Source: Melioribacteraceae bacterium
Lineage (GTDB): Bacteria; Bacteroidota; Ignavibacteria; Ignavibacteriales; Melioribacteraceae
Direction of reading: 5' to 3'
NCBI GenBank assembly: GCA_026983755.1
Contig: JALSTL010000166.1
Coordinates: 1-8,312 of the forward strand
Length of the DNA: 8,312 nt
Part shown: in pieces, positions 1-6,803 of the stretch
Numbering within the stretch: the first letter of the stretch is position 1
Layout: each line of letters opens with the position of its first letter
Notes under the pieces: generated by a model
What the model was told of the DNA's origin: nothing
Databases searched by the model: none
Seen by the model: only the letters and a program-made list of their open reading frames with translations
Position numbers and translations under genes: made by a program

Positions 1-665
1 TAAAACCTACGGACAGTATGCTGGAAATGAAAGCCGATATGGCCGGAAGTGCAACCGTATTCGGTGTTATGCAAGCAGCCGAAAAATTAAAATTACCTTA
101 CGAAATAATTGCTATTGTTCCGGCAGTTGAAAATGCAATCGGCGGAAATTCTTACAGACCCGGAGATATTATTTCCACAGCTTCCGGCAAAACCATTGAA
201 GTAAAAAATACGGATGCCGAAGGCAGAATAGTTTTGGCTGATGCTCTTGAGTATGCATCCAAACAAAAGCCGGATGAAATTATTGATTTTGCTACGTTAA
301 CCGGAGCCGCAGTTGTTGCACTGGGCGAATTTACTGCCGCTATATTTTCTAAAAATGATAATATGGCAAACAATTTGTTTAATGCTGGACAAAAAACATT
401 TGAACGTGTTTGGCGTATGCCTTTCTGGGACGAATATAATAAACTTCTTGATAGTAAAATTGCAGATGTAAGTAATTTAGGTCCGCGTTGGGGCGGAGCA
501 ATTACGGCAGGTAAATTTTTAGAACATTTTGTTGATGAAAAAATTCCGTGGACTCACGTAGATTTAGCCGGACCGGCAATGAAAAACGATTTGACAAATT
601 ACACAAAAAATTATTGTACCGGTTTTGGCGTAAGACTGATTATTGATTATTTGGAAAACAATTAG
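1..665 (+). CDS. pepA: Leucyl aminopeptidase (peptidase family M17), C-terminal part, truncated at the left edge
   Basis: This is a cytosolic two-metal aminopeptidase that removes N-terminal residues from peptides. The frame stays open to base 3, reading KPTDSM before the first ATG at 18, so that ATG is internal and the gene begins outside the window. By comparison with bovine and E. coli M17 enzymes, the Lys at 3-5 matches the catalytic lysine that follows the SI/SL turn, and the Asp of MKAD at 36-38 is a metal ligand. NTDAEGR at 207-227 is the family signature and supplies Asp and Glu ligands plus the catalytic Arg. The GGAITAGKFLEHFV and HVDLAG blocks and the TGFGVRL ending are typical, and the C-terminus looks complete, with stop TAG at 663-665. 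The first two metal ligands (Lys and Asp of the VTFD region) must lie upstream. No sign of decay is visible. It converges with the lol operon. Confidence 0.95.
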   Translation, partial: KPTDSMLEMKADMAGSATVFGVMQAAEKLKLPYEIIAIVPAVENAIGGNSYRPGDIISTASGKTIEVKNTDAEGRIVLADALEYASKQKPDEIIDFATLTGAAVVALGEFTAAIFSKNDNMANNLFNAGQKTFERVWRMPFWDEYNKLLDSKIADVSNLGPRWGGAITAGKFLEHFVDEKIPWTHVDLAGPAMKNDLTNYTKNYCTGFGVRLIIDYLENN

Positions 666-754
666 TTTTATATTCCAATAACGATAAAATCTTTTTTATA
701 TTATTGTTGTTTTCCTTTGTATAAAGTTTTTATGCCGAATGACAAAGATAAATA

Positions 755-799
755 AATAAAAATTTTTAATTAGTTTGATCGAATCTTTAAATTTTTATT
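755..799. terminator. Possible AT-only inverted repeat between convergent genes
   Basis: An 11-bp perfect inverted repeat (AATAAAAATTT at 755-765 and AAATTTTTATT at 789-799) flanks a 23-base loop. It lies between the stop of the aminopeptidase gene and the stop of the minus-strand ATPase gene, where a bidirectional terminator would be expected. The stem has no G-C pairs and the loop is long, so in such AT-rich DNA it may be chance. Apart from this I see nothing in the 666-920 spacer. Confidence 0.2.
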
Positions 800-920
800 T
801 TCAAAATTTTATTTATTAAAGTAACGGCTTATTACAATCAATAAAATTCTTTACACATTGAACAGATAAATACCGAGTGATTTTATTTTAGTAAACATGC
901 ATAGTTTATTCAACAAAATA

Positions 921-1598
921 TTACGCTTCAAAAATCTTTCCGTCTTGCATTTTAATAACTCTATCTGCTAAATTTACAAGTTCGGGATTGTGAGTAACAA
1001 TTAGAAGAGTAATATTAAATTTGTTTTTCAATTCAATAAAAAGATTATGAATCATTTCACTGTTTTTTGAATCGAGGTTACCAGTGGGTTCGTCCGCAAA
1101 AATTATTTTAGGATTATTAATTAAAGCTCTGGCAATGGCAACACGTTGTTGTTCACCGCCGGAAAGTTCTGCCGGTTTATGATTGAAACGTTCATTCAAC
1201 CCAACAACAGATAAAAGTTCACGGCTTTTTTCCAAAGCAACTTTTTGGGAAGTACCGTTTATCATTTGTGCAATTGCAACATTTTCCGCTGCTGTAAATT
1301 CCGGCAACAGATGATGAAATTGATAAACAAACCCGATTGATCTATTTCTGAACTTTGCAATTTCATCTTCATTCATACTAAAAATATTCTTATTATCAAT
1401 AATTACTTCACCGCTATCGGGCGTATCCAAACCGCTTAGAATATGTAATAGCGTACTTTTACCGGTGCCCGAAGCTCCGACTATAACGGTAATTTCATGA
1501 GAATTGATTGATAGTGAGATATTATTTAATACCGTAAGTTTAATATCCTTTCCGCGAGGAAAAGATTTATAAATATTTTTTGCCGTTAGAATTTTCAT
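921..1598 (-). CDS. lolD: LolD-type ABC transporter ATPase (lipoprotein release)
   Basis: This is the cytoplasmic ATPase (225 aa) of a type VII (MacB/LolCDE-like) ABC transporter. It would power release of lipoproteins from the inner membrane. All ABC motifs are present: Walker A GASGTGKS at residues 41-48, Q-loop Gln93 in [11 protein letters not shown], signature [15 protein letters not shown] from 145, Walker [13 protein letters not shown] from 165 with catalytic Glu170, and switch His203. The length and the [14 protein letters not shown] segment fit LolD better than FtsE. It is the last gene of the minus-strand operon, behind two LolC/LolE-type permeases, which supports the assignment. The related macrolide exporter MacB and lipoprotein-type ABC exporters share the same fold, so the LolD name relies partly on the permeases. 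The start ATG (complement of 1596-1598) has only an A/T-rich leader. A gap of about 110 bases separates it from the upstream permease. Confidence 0.9.
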   Translation of the reverse strand: MKILTAKNIYKSFPRGKDIKLTVLNNISLSINSHEITVIVGASGTGKSTLLHILSGLDTPDSGEVIIDNKNIFSMNEDEIAKFRNRSIGFVYQFHHLLPEFTAAENVAIAQMINGTSQKVALEKSRELLSVVGLNERFNHKPAELSGGEQQRVAIARALINNPKIIFADEPTGNLDSKNSEMIHNLFIELKNKFNITLLIVTHNPELVNLADRVIKMQDGKIFEA

Positions 1599-1708
1599 TT
1601 TAATTATTTTATTTTTAGACTATCCATTTACAATTATTTAACATTTTTTTATTGAAAGTAGCATTATTCAGCCGATTCGGTAATTTAACCTTTATACTTT
1701 TTATATTA

Positions 1709-2935
1709 TTATTCCCATTTTATGGCATCAATTACATCTGTTCTTAAAGCTTTTTTTGCCGGATATTTAGATGCCAGAAAAGTTAAAAGGAATGACATTA
1801 CCGAAACGGCAATAATATCTGTAAATTTTATTTGTACAGGTAAATAATCAATTACAAATTTAGTAGCATCCAAAGAGTAAATATTAAAATTAATTTGTAA
1901 AAAACAGACAAACAATCCGAAAACAATTCCCGTTACCGTACCTATTATACCAATTAAAATACCTTCGAACATAAATATTTTTTTTACGGCACTTTTTGTT
2001 GCACCCATAGAACGCAAAATTCCTATATCCTTTTTTTTAACCAAAACCGTCATAGTTAACGAACTTAAAATATTAAAAGCCGCAACTGCAATAATTAAAG
2101 AAAGTAAAAAATATGCCGCCCATCTTTCTACCAGCATTACCGTATAAAGAGCTTTGTGTAAATCGTACCAAGTATATACTTTAAATTCAGATGATTTAAA
2201 TTTATTGATAATTTCCTGTTTGAAATTATTTGAGTTGTTTATGTTTTTAAGTACTATTTCCAAACCGGAAACTTTTTTGCCCATTTCAAAAAGTTGTTGT
2301 GCCGCTTTTAACGATGTGAAAGAATAATTTGTTGAATATTCTTTATTTGTAATTTCATAAATACCCGAAACTATTAAAGGTTTTGTGCCCGGTATAGACA
2401 TTCTTGTAACCGTTTTTTTTATTTGTATAGCCGAAGTTGCAAAAAGTGTATCTCCAATTTTACAAGAAAGACGCATGGCTATTGGCAAACTTAAAATAAT
2501 TTTATCAAAGCCATCGGATTTTGTTAAATCGAAAGAACCGAAAGTAATTTTATTTTTAATTCTTTTTGTGCTTTCTTTACTTTCGGGTGGAATTCCTTTA
2601 AGCTTAAGTATTTCCGTTGCTTTGTTTTTTATTAAAATAACTTTTCCTTCGGCAAATGCCGAATAAGATTTAATTTCCGGCGAGCTGTCTAAAAATTTTT
2701 TCATTTCGTTAAAATCGGAAGGTTGGTTGGAAGTATTGATTACACGGATATGAGGATCGAAATTTATTAGTATGGAAGTTACCAAACTTCCGAAACCGTT
2801 TAATACCGATAATACAATTATTAATGCGGCCACTCCAATTGTTACACCAATGGTGGATAAAAGGGAAATAATTGTTATGAAGTTTAATTTCCGTTTAGTG
2901 TGTAAATATCTTTTTGCTATAAAATATTCAAACAT
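1709..2935 (-). CDS. LolC/LolE-family (FtsX-type) lipoprotein-release permease, second gene of the operon
   Basis: This inner-membrane permease (408 aa) would pair with the LolD-type ATPase. The layout is that of LolC/LolE: a short cytoplasmic start (FIAKRYLHTKR), TM1 at about residues 20-45 ending in the family motif VLSVLNGFG, a large periplasmic domain at about 46-270, then TM2 (273-298), TM3 (320-347) and TM4 (372-391). The segment KKDIGILRSMGATKSAV (301-316) is the conserved cytoplasmic loop that contacts the ATPase in this family. The end PAKKALRTDVIDAIKWE matches the usual P-A-x-x-A C-terminal tail. Its ATG lies three bases after the TGA of the upstream permease, so translation is probably coupled. 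The two permeases are homologous but clearly different, which fits a LolC-LolE heterodimer. I cannot say which one carries the LolA-binding hook, so no symbol is given. Confidence 0.88.
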   Translation of the reverse strand: MFEYFIAKRYLHTKRKLNFITIISLLSTIGVTIGVAALIIVLSVLNGFGSLVTSILINFDPHIRVINTSNQPSDFNEMKKFLDSSPEIKSYSAFAEGKVILIKNKATEILKLKGIPPESKESTKRIKNKITFGSFDLTKSDGFDKIILSLPIAMRLSCKIGDTLFATSAIQIKKTVTRMSIPGTKPLIVSGIYEITNKEYSTNYSFTSLKAAQQLFEMGKKVSGLEIVLKNINNSNNFKQEIINKFKSSEFKVYTWYDLHKALYTVMLVERWAAYFLLSLIIAVAAFNILSSLTMTVLVKKKDIGILRSMGATKSAVKKIFMFEGILIGIIGTVTGIVFGLFVCFLQINFNIYSLDATKFVIDYLPVQIKFTDIIAVSVMSFLLTFLASKYPAKKALRTDVIDAIKWE

Positions 2936-2938
2936 AAT

Positions 2939-4159
2939 TCAATTAAATTTTATTGCTGTTATAGGCTGTATTTTTGATGCTATATAGCTTGGTAACAAAG
3001 ATGTAATTAAACATAAAATTAATGCCAGCAAAGAAATAACAATGTAAATTTTAAAATCAATGGAAACCGGTACGCTTGAAAGAAAATAAATTTGTTCAGG
3101 TAAAGGAATAATTTTATACGTCTTTTGTAACAAACTTAAAATATATGAAATTAAATTACCCAGTGTTATTCCGATTAAAGCCAAGTATAATCCTTGCAGA
3201 ACAAATATTTTAATAATTTGAGAATTACTTGCTCCCAAAGTTTTCAATATTCCAATTGATTCTGTTTTTTGAATAATTAACATTAATAAAGCACCTACAA
3301 TATTGAAAACGGCAACTATAATTATTAAACCCAAAATTATGGGAATAGGTTGCTTTTGTAATTCAAGCCAAGTAAAAATTTGCCTATTTAAATCTTTGTA
3401 AGTTCTAACATGAAAAGGATAGGGTAGAAGTTTACTTAAAACTTGTTTGATGCTGTCAATTTTATTAATATCGGAAATATTTATATTGTAACCGGAAACT
3501 TCATCGTTAAATTCAAAAAAATTTTCTGCAATTTGAAAATTACAATAAGCATGCAAATCATCATATTCGGACATTCCGCTTTCGTAAATTCCAGTTATCT
3601 TAAATTGTTCAATAATAGGCATGTTCGAAAACGAAGGAGGTTCATTATTATTCAATGCCAAAACCATAAGTTTATTGCCTAATTTTACATTAAGTTTATC
3701 GGCAAGTTTTCTTCCAATAATAATTCCGAACTTATTTTTACCAAGTTTATAATTTCCTTCAACAATAATCTTTTTTAACAATTTAACCGTAGCTATGGAA
3801 TCTATACCTTGTAAAATAACACCTTCGGCATTATTCTTTTGAGTAAGAATAACTTTTTTTTCTATGTATGGAGAAATATCGGTTAATAATCCGTTTAACT
3901 TTTTTCTTATTTTTTTTTCACTTAAATATCTGTCGGGTAAAATCTTTTGACTGAATCCGCTGATGTTTATATGTGCATTGAAATTTATAATATTTTCACT
4001 AATTTTTTTTTCAAAACCGTTTAAGATGGAAATTGCCATTATTAATACCGTAACTCCTAATACAATACCGGCAATTGTAATAACGGAAATAAGTGAAAGA
4101 AATTTACCGCTCCCTTTGGACTTAATATATCTGTTGGTAATAAATAGAGGAAATTTCAT
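2939..4159 (-). CDS. LolC/LolE-family (FtsX-type) lipoprotein-release permease, first gene of the operon
   Basis: This inner-membrane permease (406 aa) is the first gene of the minus-strand transporter operon. It starts with FITNRYIKSKGSGKFLSLIS, followed by TM1 (about 22-46) and the signature AISILNGFEKKISENIINFNAHI, which is very typical of LolC/LolE. A periplasmic domain covers about 50-270, then come TM2 (272-297), TM3 (317-344) and TM4 (370-393). QKTESIGILKTLGASNSQI (297-315) is the ATPase-coupling loop. The LPEQIYFLSSVPVSID block before TM4 is also common in LolC/LolE. The stop TGA is three bases before the ATG of the second permease. The start is preceded by an A6T6 palindrome and no purine-rich ribosome-binding site. 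A related FtsX-family exporter for another substrate cannot be ruled out, but this motif set is closest to Lol. Confidence 0.88.
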   Translation of the reverse strand: MKFPLFITNRYIKSKGSGKFLSLISVITIAGIVLGVTVLIMAISILNGFEKKISENIINFNAHINISGFSQKILPDRYLSEKKIRKKLNGLLTDISPYIEKKVILTQKNNAEGVILQGIDSIATVKLLKKIIVEGNYKLGKNKFGIIIGRKLADKLNVKLGNKLMVLALNNNEPPSFSNMPIIEQFKITGIYESGMSEYDDLHAYCNFQIAENFFEFNDEVSGYNINISDINKIDSIKQVLSKLLPYPFHVRTYKDLNRQIFTWLELQKQPIPIILGLIIIVAVFNIVGALLMLIIQKTESIGILKTLGASNSQIIKIFVLQGLYLALIGITLGNLISYILSLLQKTYKIIPLPEQIYFLSSVPVSIDFKIYIVISLLALILCLITSLLPSYIASKIQPITAIKFN

Positions 4160-4160
4160 T

Positions 4161-4172
4161 AAAAAATTTTTT
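4161..4172. repeat. A6T6 perfect palindrome just before the permease start codon
   Basis: Twelve bases, six A then six T, end two bases upstream of the ATG of the first permease gene (minus strand). An A/T tract in this place may serve as an unstructured translation-start region instead of a Shine-Dalgarno sequence, or it may be chance in AT-rich DNA. Confidence 0.3.
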
Positions 4173-4193
4173 AGTGAATAAATTATAGTAATA

Positions 4194-4201
4194 CAAATAT
4201 A
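4194..4201 (-). promoter_or_regulatory. Candidate -7 element (TAnnTTTG type) of the lol operon promoter
   Basis: On the minus strand these bases read TATATTTG, an exact match to the TAnnTTTG element known from the primary sigma factor of Bacteroidetes; it is also a 5/6 match to a sigma-70 -10 box (TATATT). It lies about 35 bases upstream of the first permease ATG, giving a short leader. I see no convincing TTTG/TTGACA box at the expected distance upstream, so this is only a candidate. Confidence 0.3.
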
Positions 4202-4422
4202 GCTAAAATGTGCATATAAATTTTATAAAAGAAAATAATTCATATTCGGAGATAAATCGGTTATGAAAAAAAATATTGTTTGATTACCAAAGACAAATAA
4301 AATGAAAATTAAAAATTTATGAGAAAAACAATAACAAAAGTTCCAAGGCTTTAGCATAATCTTTAAATAAAATTTTGGTTATTTCAAATAATAAATTCGG
4401 TATTAAAAATGTTAACGAAAAA

Positions 4423-4453
4423 TTGACTTTGTAAATATAAAATTTTAGTTTTG
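4423..4453 (+). promoter_or_regulatory. Candidate promoter of the tRNA operon
   Basis: TTGACT at 4423-4428 matches the -35 box in five of six positions. After 17 bases it is followed by TAGTTTTG at 4446-4453, an exact TAnnTTTG element of the Bacteroidetes type. The start point would fall near 4458-4462, about 55 bases before tRNA-Pro. Placement upstream of a tRNA cluster and the spacing make this the best promoter candidate in the window. Confidence 0.4.
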
Positions 4454-4514
4454 AATCTTAATTTTTTTGTTCATAGTTAATTTGAAATAAAAGATACGAG
4501 CTTAAAAACAATGG

Positions 4515-4589
4515 CGGGGCGTAGCGTAGTCCGGTTAGCGCGCCTGCTTTGGGAGCAGGAGGTCGCAGGTTCAAATCCTGCCGCCCCGA
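4515..4589 (+). tRNA. tRNA-Pro, anticodon TGG
   Basis: A full cloverleaf can be drawn. The acceptor CGGGGCG (4515-4521) pairs with CGCCCCG (4582-4588), and the discriminator A is at 4589. Anticodon stem CCTGC/GCAGG encloses loop TTTGGGA with anticodon TGG at 4550-4552. T-stem GCAGG/CCTGC encloses TTCAAAT. It starts with C1, as bacterial tRNA-Pro does. The 3' CCA is not encoded, so it must be added by a nucleotidyltransferase. It is the first of four tRNAs in one probable transcript. Confidence 0.97.
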
Positions 4590-4592
4590 CAC

Positions 4593-4618
4593 ATACAAAA
4601 TTCGTGGAAATTTTGTAT
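4593..4618 (+). other. Perfect 10-bp hairpin in the spacer between tRNA-Pro and tRNA-Arg
   Basis: ATACAAAATT (4593-4602) and AATTTTGTAT (4609-4618) are exact reverse complements around the six-base loop CGTGGA. It starts three bases after the last base of tRNA-Pro. There is no clean T-run afterwards (ATTTAATAAC follows), so it is a poor intrinsic terminator. It might be a processing or attenuation element in the tRNA precursor; its role is unknown. Confidence 0.5.
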
Positions 4619-4635
4619 ATTTAATAACAAGGCAT

Positions 4636-4709
4636 GCGCCCGTAGCTCAATTGGATAGAGCAACAGCCTTCTAAGCTGTAGGTTAGTGGTTCGAGTCCAC
4701 TCGGGCGTA
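4636..4709 (+). tRNA. tRNA-Arg, anticodon TCT
   Basis: Acceptor GCGCCCG (4636-4642) pairs with CGGGCGT (4702-4708), with a G1-U72 wobble at the end of the stem; the discriminator A is at 4709. Anticodon stem ACAGC/GCTGT encloses CTTCTAA with anticodon TCT at 4670-4672, which reads AGA/AGG. T-stem AGTGG/CCACT encloses TTCGAGT. CCA is not encoded. The terminal G-U pair is a small departure from the usual G1-C72 of this tRNA. Confidence 0.96.
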
Positions 4710-4731
4710 CTGATCTTATTAAAGCATAGAT

Positions 4732-4806
4732 GGTGGGCGTAGCTCAGTTGGTTAGAGCGTCTGGTTGTGACCCAGAAGGTCATGGGTTCAAGTCCCATCG
4801 TTCACC
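4732..4806 (+). tRNA. tRNA-His, anticodon GTG
   Basis: The extra G-1 typical of tRNA-His is encoded at 4732 and faces the discriminator C73 at 4806. Acceptor GTGGGCG (4733-4739) pairs with CGTTCAC (4799-4805), with two adjacent G-U wobbles in the middle. Anticodon stem TCTGG/CCAGA encloses TTGTGAC with anticodon GTG at 4767-4769. T-stem ATGGG/CCCAT encloses TTCAAGT. CCA is not encoded; the next bases are CTTTT. Confidence 0.96.
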
Positions 4807-4822
4807 CTTTTAAGTTTTGTTC

Positions 4823-4894
4823 GGCCCCATCGTCTAACGGTTAGGACCTCGCCCTTTCACGGCGGTAATAGGGGTTCAAATCCCCTTGGGGTCA
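4823..4894 (+). tRNA. tRNA-Glu, anticodon TTC
   Basis: Acceptor GGCCCCA (4823-4829) pairs with TGGGGTC (4887-4893), with one G-U at pair 2-71, and the discriminator A is at 4894. Anticodon stem TCGCC/GGCGG encloses CTTTCAC with anticodon TTC at 4856-4858. T-stem AGGGG/CCCCT encloses TTCAAAT. CCA is not encoded. Only 16 bases separate it from tRNA-His. It is the last tRNA, a few bases before the terminator. Confidence 0.97.
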
Positions 4895-4902
4895 CTTTAC
4901 AT

Positions 4903-4932
4903 AAAGCCTTAAATTATTTTTAAGGCTTTTTT
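4903..4932 (+). terminator. Intrinsic terminator of the tRNA operon
   Basis: AAAGCCTTAAA (4903-4913) and TTTAAGGCTTT (4919-4929) form a perfect 11-bp stem with a five-base loop TTATT, followed by a run of T to 4932. It starts eight bases after tRNA-Glu and separates the tRNA operon from the acyltransferase gene. The opposite strand has no good T-run, so it works mainly in the plus direction. Confidence 0.9.
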
Positions 4933-4946
4933 ATTTTAAATGAATT

Positions 4947-4975
4947 TTCCGAAATTTATGTAAATTTATTATAAA
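4947..4975 (+). promoter_or_regulatory. Weak promoter candidate for the envelope operon
   Basis: After the tRNA terminator the next operon needs its own promoter within about 68 bases. TATAAA at 4970-4975 resembles a -10 box, with a poor -35 (TTCCGA, 4947-4952) 17 bases upstream. No exact TAnnTTTG element was seen here. Such words are common in AT-rich DNA. Confidence 0.2.
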
Positions 4976-5000
4976 AATACTTTAATCATTTAAAAGTGTT

Positions 5001-5804
5001 ATGAATTATACCGATTATCCAAAAATTTTAGCTCTGGAAAATACTTATACAACGGAAAAGAGAAAAAACATTTTATTTCCGACTATAAAGTTTTACTTAA
5101 CTTTAGGAAAAATTTTTGTAGGTGCCAATTTAAAAACAAAAAAAAATATTTATAACAGATTCAATTGGGTTGGCACTTCTCTGGAAGTATTTGAAGCATT
5201 GGAAAATATCGGTATAAAATTTAAAATCAACGGAATGAAAAATTTGCAACTTGTTGATGGTCCAGTTGTATTTGTTTCAAACCATATGAGTATGCTCGAA
5301 ACATTAATTTTACCTGCAATGATACAACCGATAAAACCGCTGGTATTTGTTACAAAAAAACAATTATCAAAAACACCGTTATTTGGTCCTATCAATAAAT
5401 ACCGTCATCCGATAGAAGTTGGCAGAGAAAATGCACGAGAAGACTTAAAAACCGTTTTGGAAACGGGAGCACGTAGAATTAAAGAAGGTCGTTCCGTATT
5501 AATATTTCCGCAGAAAACAAGAACAAAGTATTTTGACCCTTCAGGTTTTAATACGCTTGGTGAAAAACTTGCAAAGAGGAATAATATTCCGGTAATACCA
5601 ATTGCTTTGGTTACAGATGCTTGGGAAAACGGAAAAATTATTAAAGATTTCGGAAAAATAAATACTCGAAAAACGTGCTATTTTGCTTTCGGGAAACCTA
5701 TGGAAATTACCGGTAACGGCAGTTTGCAGCACAAGAAAATTTTGGAATTTATTTCGGATAAATTTACCGAATGGAACAGAAAAGATTTAATAATAGACAA
5801 ATAA
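5001..5804 (+). CDS. Lysophospholipid acyltransferase (PlsC/LPLAT-like) with variant motifs
   Basis: This 267-aa protein resembles 1-acylglycerol-3-phosphate acyltransferases, which act at the inner face of the membrane to add the second acyl chain to phospholipids. Motif I is SNHMSMLE (93-100): His95 is followed by four residues and Glu100, where classic enzymes have Asp (NHxSxxD). A GR pair at 141-142 resembles motif II. Motif III is FPQKTRT (169-175) where FPEGTRS is usual, and motif IV is IPVIPIAL (196-203). From memory, a subfamily of LPLAT-like proteins shares NHMSxLET and FPQxTR, so these may be conserved subfamily traits rather than damage. No strong membrane segment is obvious beyond a hydrophobic stretch near 24-42. 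The ATG follows the tRNA terminator and has no Shine-Dalgarno. It is the first gene of a probable four-gene operon, 19 bases before the LD-carboxypeptidase. The exact substrate is unknown. Confidence 0.85.
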   Translation: MNYTDYPKILALENTYTTEKRKNILFPTIKFYLTLGKIFVGANLKTKKNIYNRFNWVGTSLEVFEALENIGIKFKINGMKNLQLVDGPVVFVSNHMSMLETLILPAMIQPIKPLVFVTKKQLSKTPLFGPINKYRHPIEVGRENAREDLKTVLETGARRIKEGRSVLIFPQKTRTKYFDPSGFNTLGEKLAKRNNIPVIPIALVTDAWENGKIIKDFGKINTRKTCYFAFGKPMEITGNGSLQHKKILEFISDKFTEWNRKDLIIDK

Positions 5805-5823
5805 TTTTAAATAGAATTATAAA

Positions 5824-6765
5824 ATGGAAATAATAAAGCCGAAAAAATTGTTGAAAGGAGATGTTATAGGTATTATATCGCCGGCTTCCGCTTCAAAAGA
5901 GTTAAATAAAATAGAACAAGGTGTCAACTATTTGGAAAAACTCGGCTATAGAGTAAAAATAGGGGAGCACGTTGGAAGGGAGCATGGTTATCTTGCCGGT
6001 TCGGATGATGAAAGACTTTCCGATTTACATTCAATGTTTAACGATAAAGATGTAAAAGCAATTTTTTGTGTTCGCGGAGGTTATGGCTCCGGCAGATTAT
6101 TAAATAAAATTAATTATGCTTTAATAAAAAAAAATCCTAAAATTTTTGTCGGCTATAGCGATATAACGGCTCTGCATCTGAGTATATTCAAAAAAACGGG
6201 CTTAATTACTTTTGCCGGTCCAATGCTAACTGTAGATTTTGCCGGAAAGGTTAACAAATTTGCAGAGGAAATTTTTTGGAGAATTTTAACTTCTTCAAAA
6301 AAAATTGGTAAATTACATAATCCCCGGAATGAAAAGTTTCTTATTTTGAATTCCGGTAAATCGGAAGGTAAAATTCTTGGCGGAAATTTGACGGTTTTAA
6401 CTTCTCTTGTCGGCACAAAATTTTTCCCTTCTTTTCGGAATGCTATTTTATTGTTGGAAGAGATTGCCGAAGTTCCTTATAAAATAGATAGGTTTTTTAA
6501 TCAATTAAAATTAGCGGGTATATTTAATCAAATTAATGGTATAGTTTTAGGTAAATTTATTGATTGTGTTGAAAATGATAAAACGAAAATTACATTAAAC
6601 CTTAGCCAAGTAATTGAAGATTATTTTTCAGAACTGAATGTACCGGTGATGTATAATTTTAGTCATGGACATATTAAAAAAAATATTACAATTCCGATAG
6701 GGTTGAATTGTAAAATAAATACTTCAAAAGGTTTTATTGAAATAACCGAAAATGCAGTAATTTAA
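5824..6765 (+). CDS. ldcA: Murein tetrapeptide LD-carboxypeptidase (peptidase family S66)
   Basis: This 313-aa cytoplasmic enzyme, with no signal peptide, removes the terminal D-Ala from murein tetrapeptides during peptidoglycan recycling. The N-terminus has LLKGDVIGIISPAS and the family block CVRGGYGSGRLL (82-93). The nucleophile is Ser112 in VGYSDITALH, the Glu of the triad is probably Glu212 in LLLEEIAEVPYKIDR, and the His is His283 in FSHGHIKKNITIPIG. All three are in the expected order and the length is normal for the family. Some S66 members are instead microcin-resistance (MccF-like) peptidases; the recycling role is the default and is supported by envelope-related neighbours. It starts 19 bases after the acyltransferase stop and is followed by a 38-base gap. 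The leader before ATG is A/T only. Confidence 0.93.
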   Translation: MEIIKPKKLLKGDVIGIISPASASKELNKIEQGVNYLEKLGYRVKIGEHVGREHGYLAGSDDERLSDLHSMFNDKDVKAIFCVRGGYGSGRLLNKINYALIKKNPKIFVGYSDITALHLSIFKKTGLITFAGPMLTVDFAGKVNKFAEEIFWRILTSSKKIGKLHNPRNEKFLILNSGKSEGKILGGNLTVLTSLVGTKFFPSFRNAILLLEEIAEVPYKIDRFFNQLKLAGIFNQINGIVLGKFIDCVENDKTKITLNLSQVIEDYFSELNVPVMYNFSHGHIKKNITIPIGLNCKINTSKGFIEITENAVI

Positions 6766-6803
6766 ATTTTAAATGTTAAGTTTAAAAAAACGGGATAGTT
6801 AAT

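Larger units (their letters stand above)
4160..4514. other. Divergent AT-rich intergenic region between the lol operon and the tRNA operon
   Basis: About 355 bases hold no credible gene on either strand; only very short open frames occur, for example ATG at 4263 followed by a stop after six codons. The left end carries the A6T6 palindrome and a minus-strand TAnnTTTG element, and the right end a plus-strand promoter candidate for the tRNA cluster. I see no riboswitch-like fold or repeat in the middle part (about 4205-4420). Confidence 0.6.

Noticed and set aside
840..920. ATGCAT-centred imperfect palindrome near 890-912 as a terminator for lolD
   Set aside because: The stem is short with a mismatch and there is no T-run on the minus strand after it.
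1599..1708. Possible internal promoter before lolD (TTGTAA, 16 bases, TAAAAT on the minus strand)
   Set aside because: The -10-like word lies only seven bases from the ATG and such words are frequent in this AT-rich DNA, so I do not list it as a feature.
2385..2666. Plus-strand open frames inside the permease genes (also at 2772-2987, 3443-3682 and 3963-4181)
   Set aside because: They are shadows of the minus-strand permease genes; the minus-strand frames have clear family motifs.
4571..4798. 75-aa minus-strand open frame with MGLEPMTFWV and WTRTTNLQLRRLLLYPIELRAH
   Set aside because: It is the complement of three tRNA genes. This peptide pattern is a well-known false prediction from antisense tRNA sequence.
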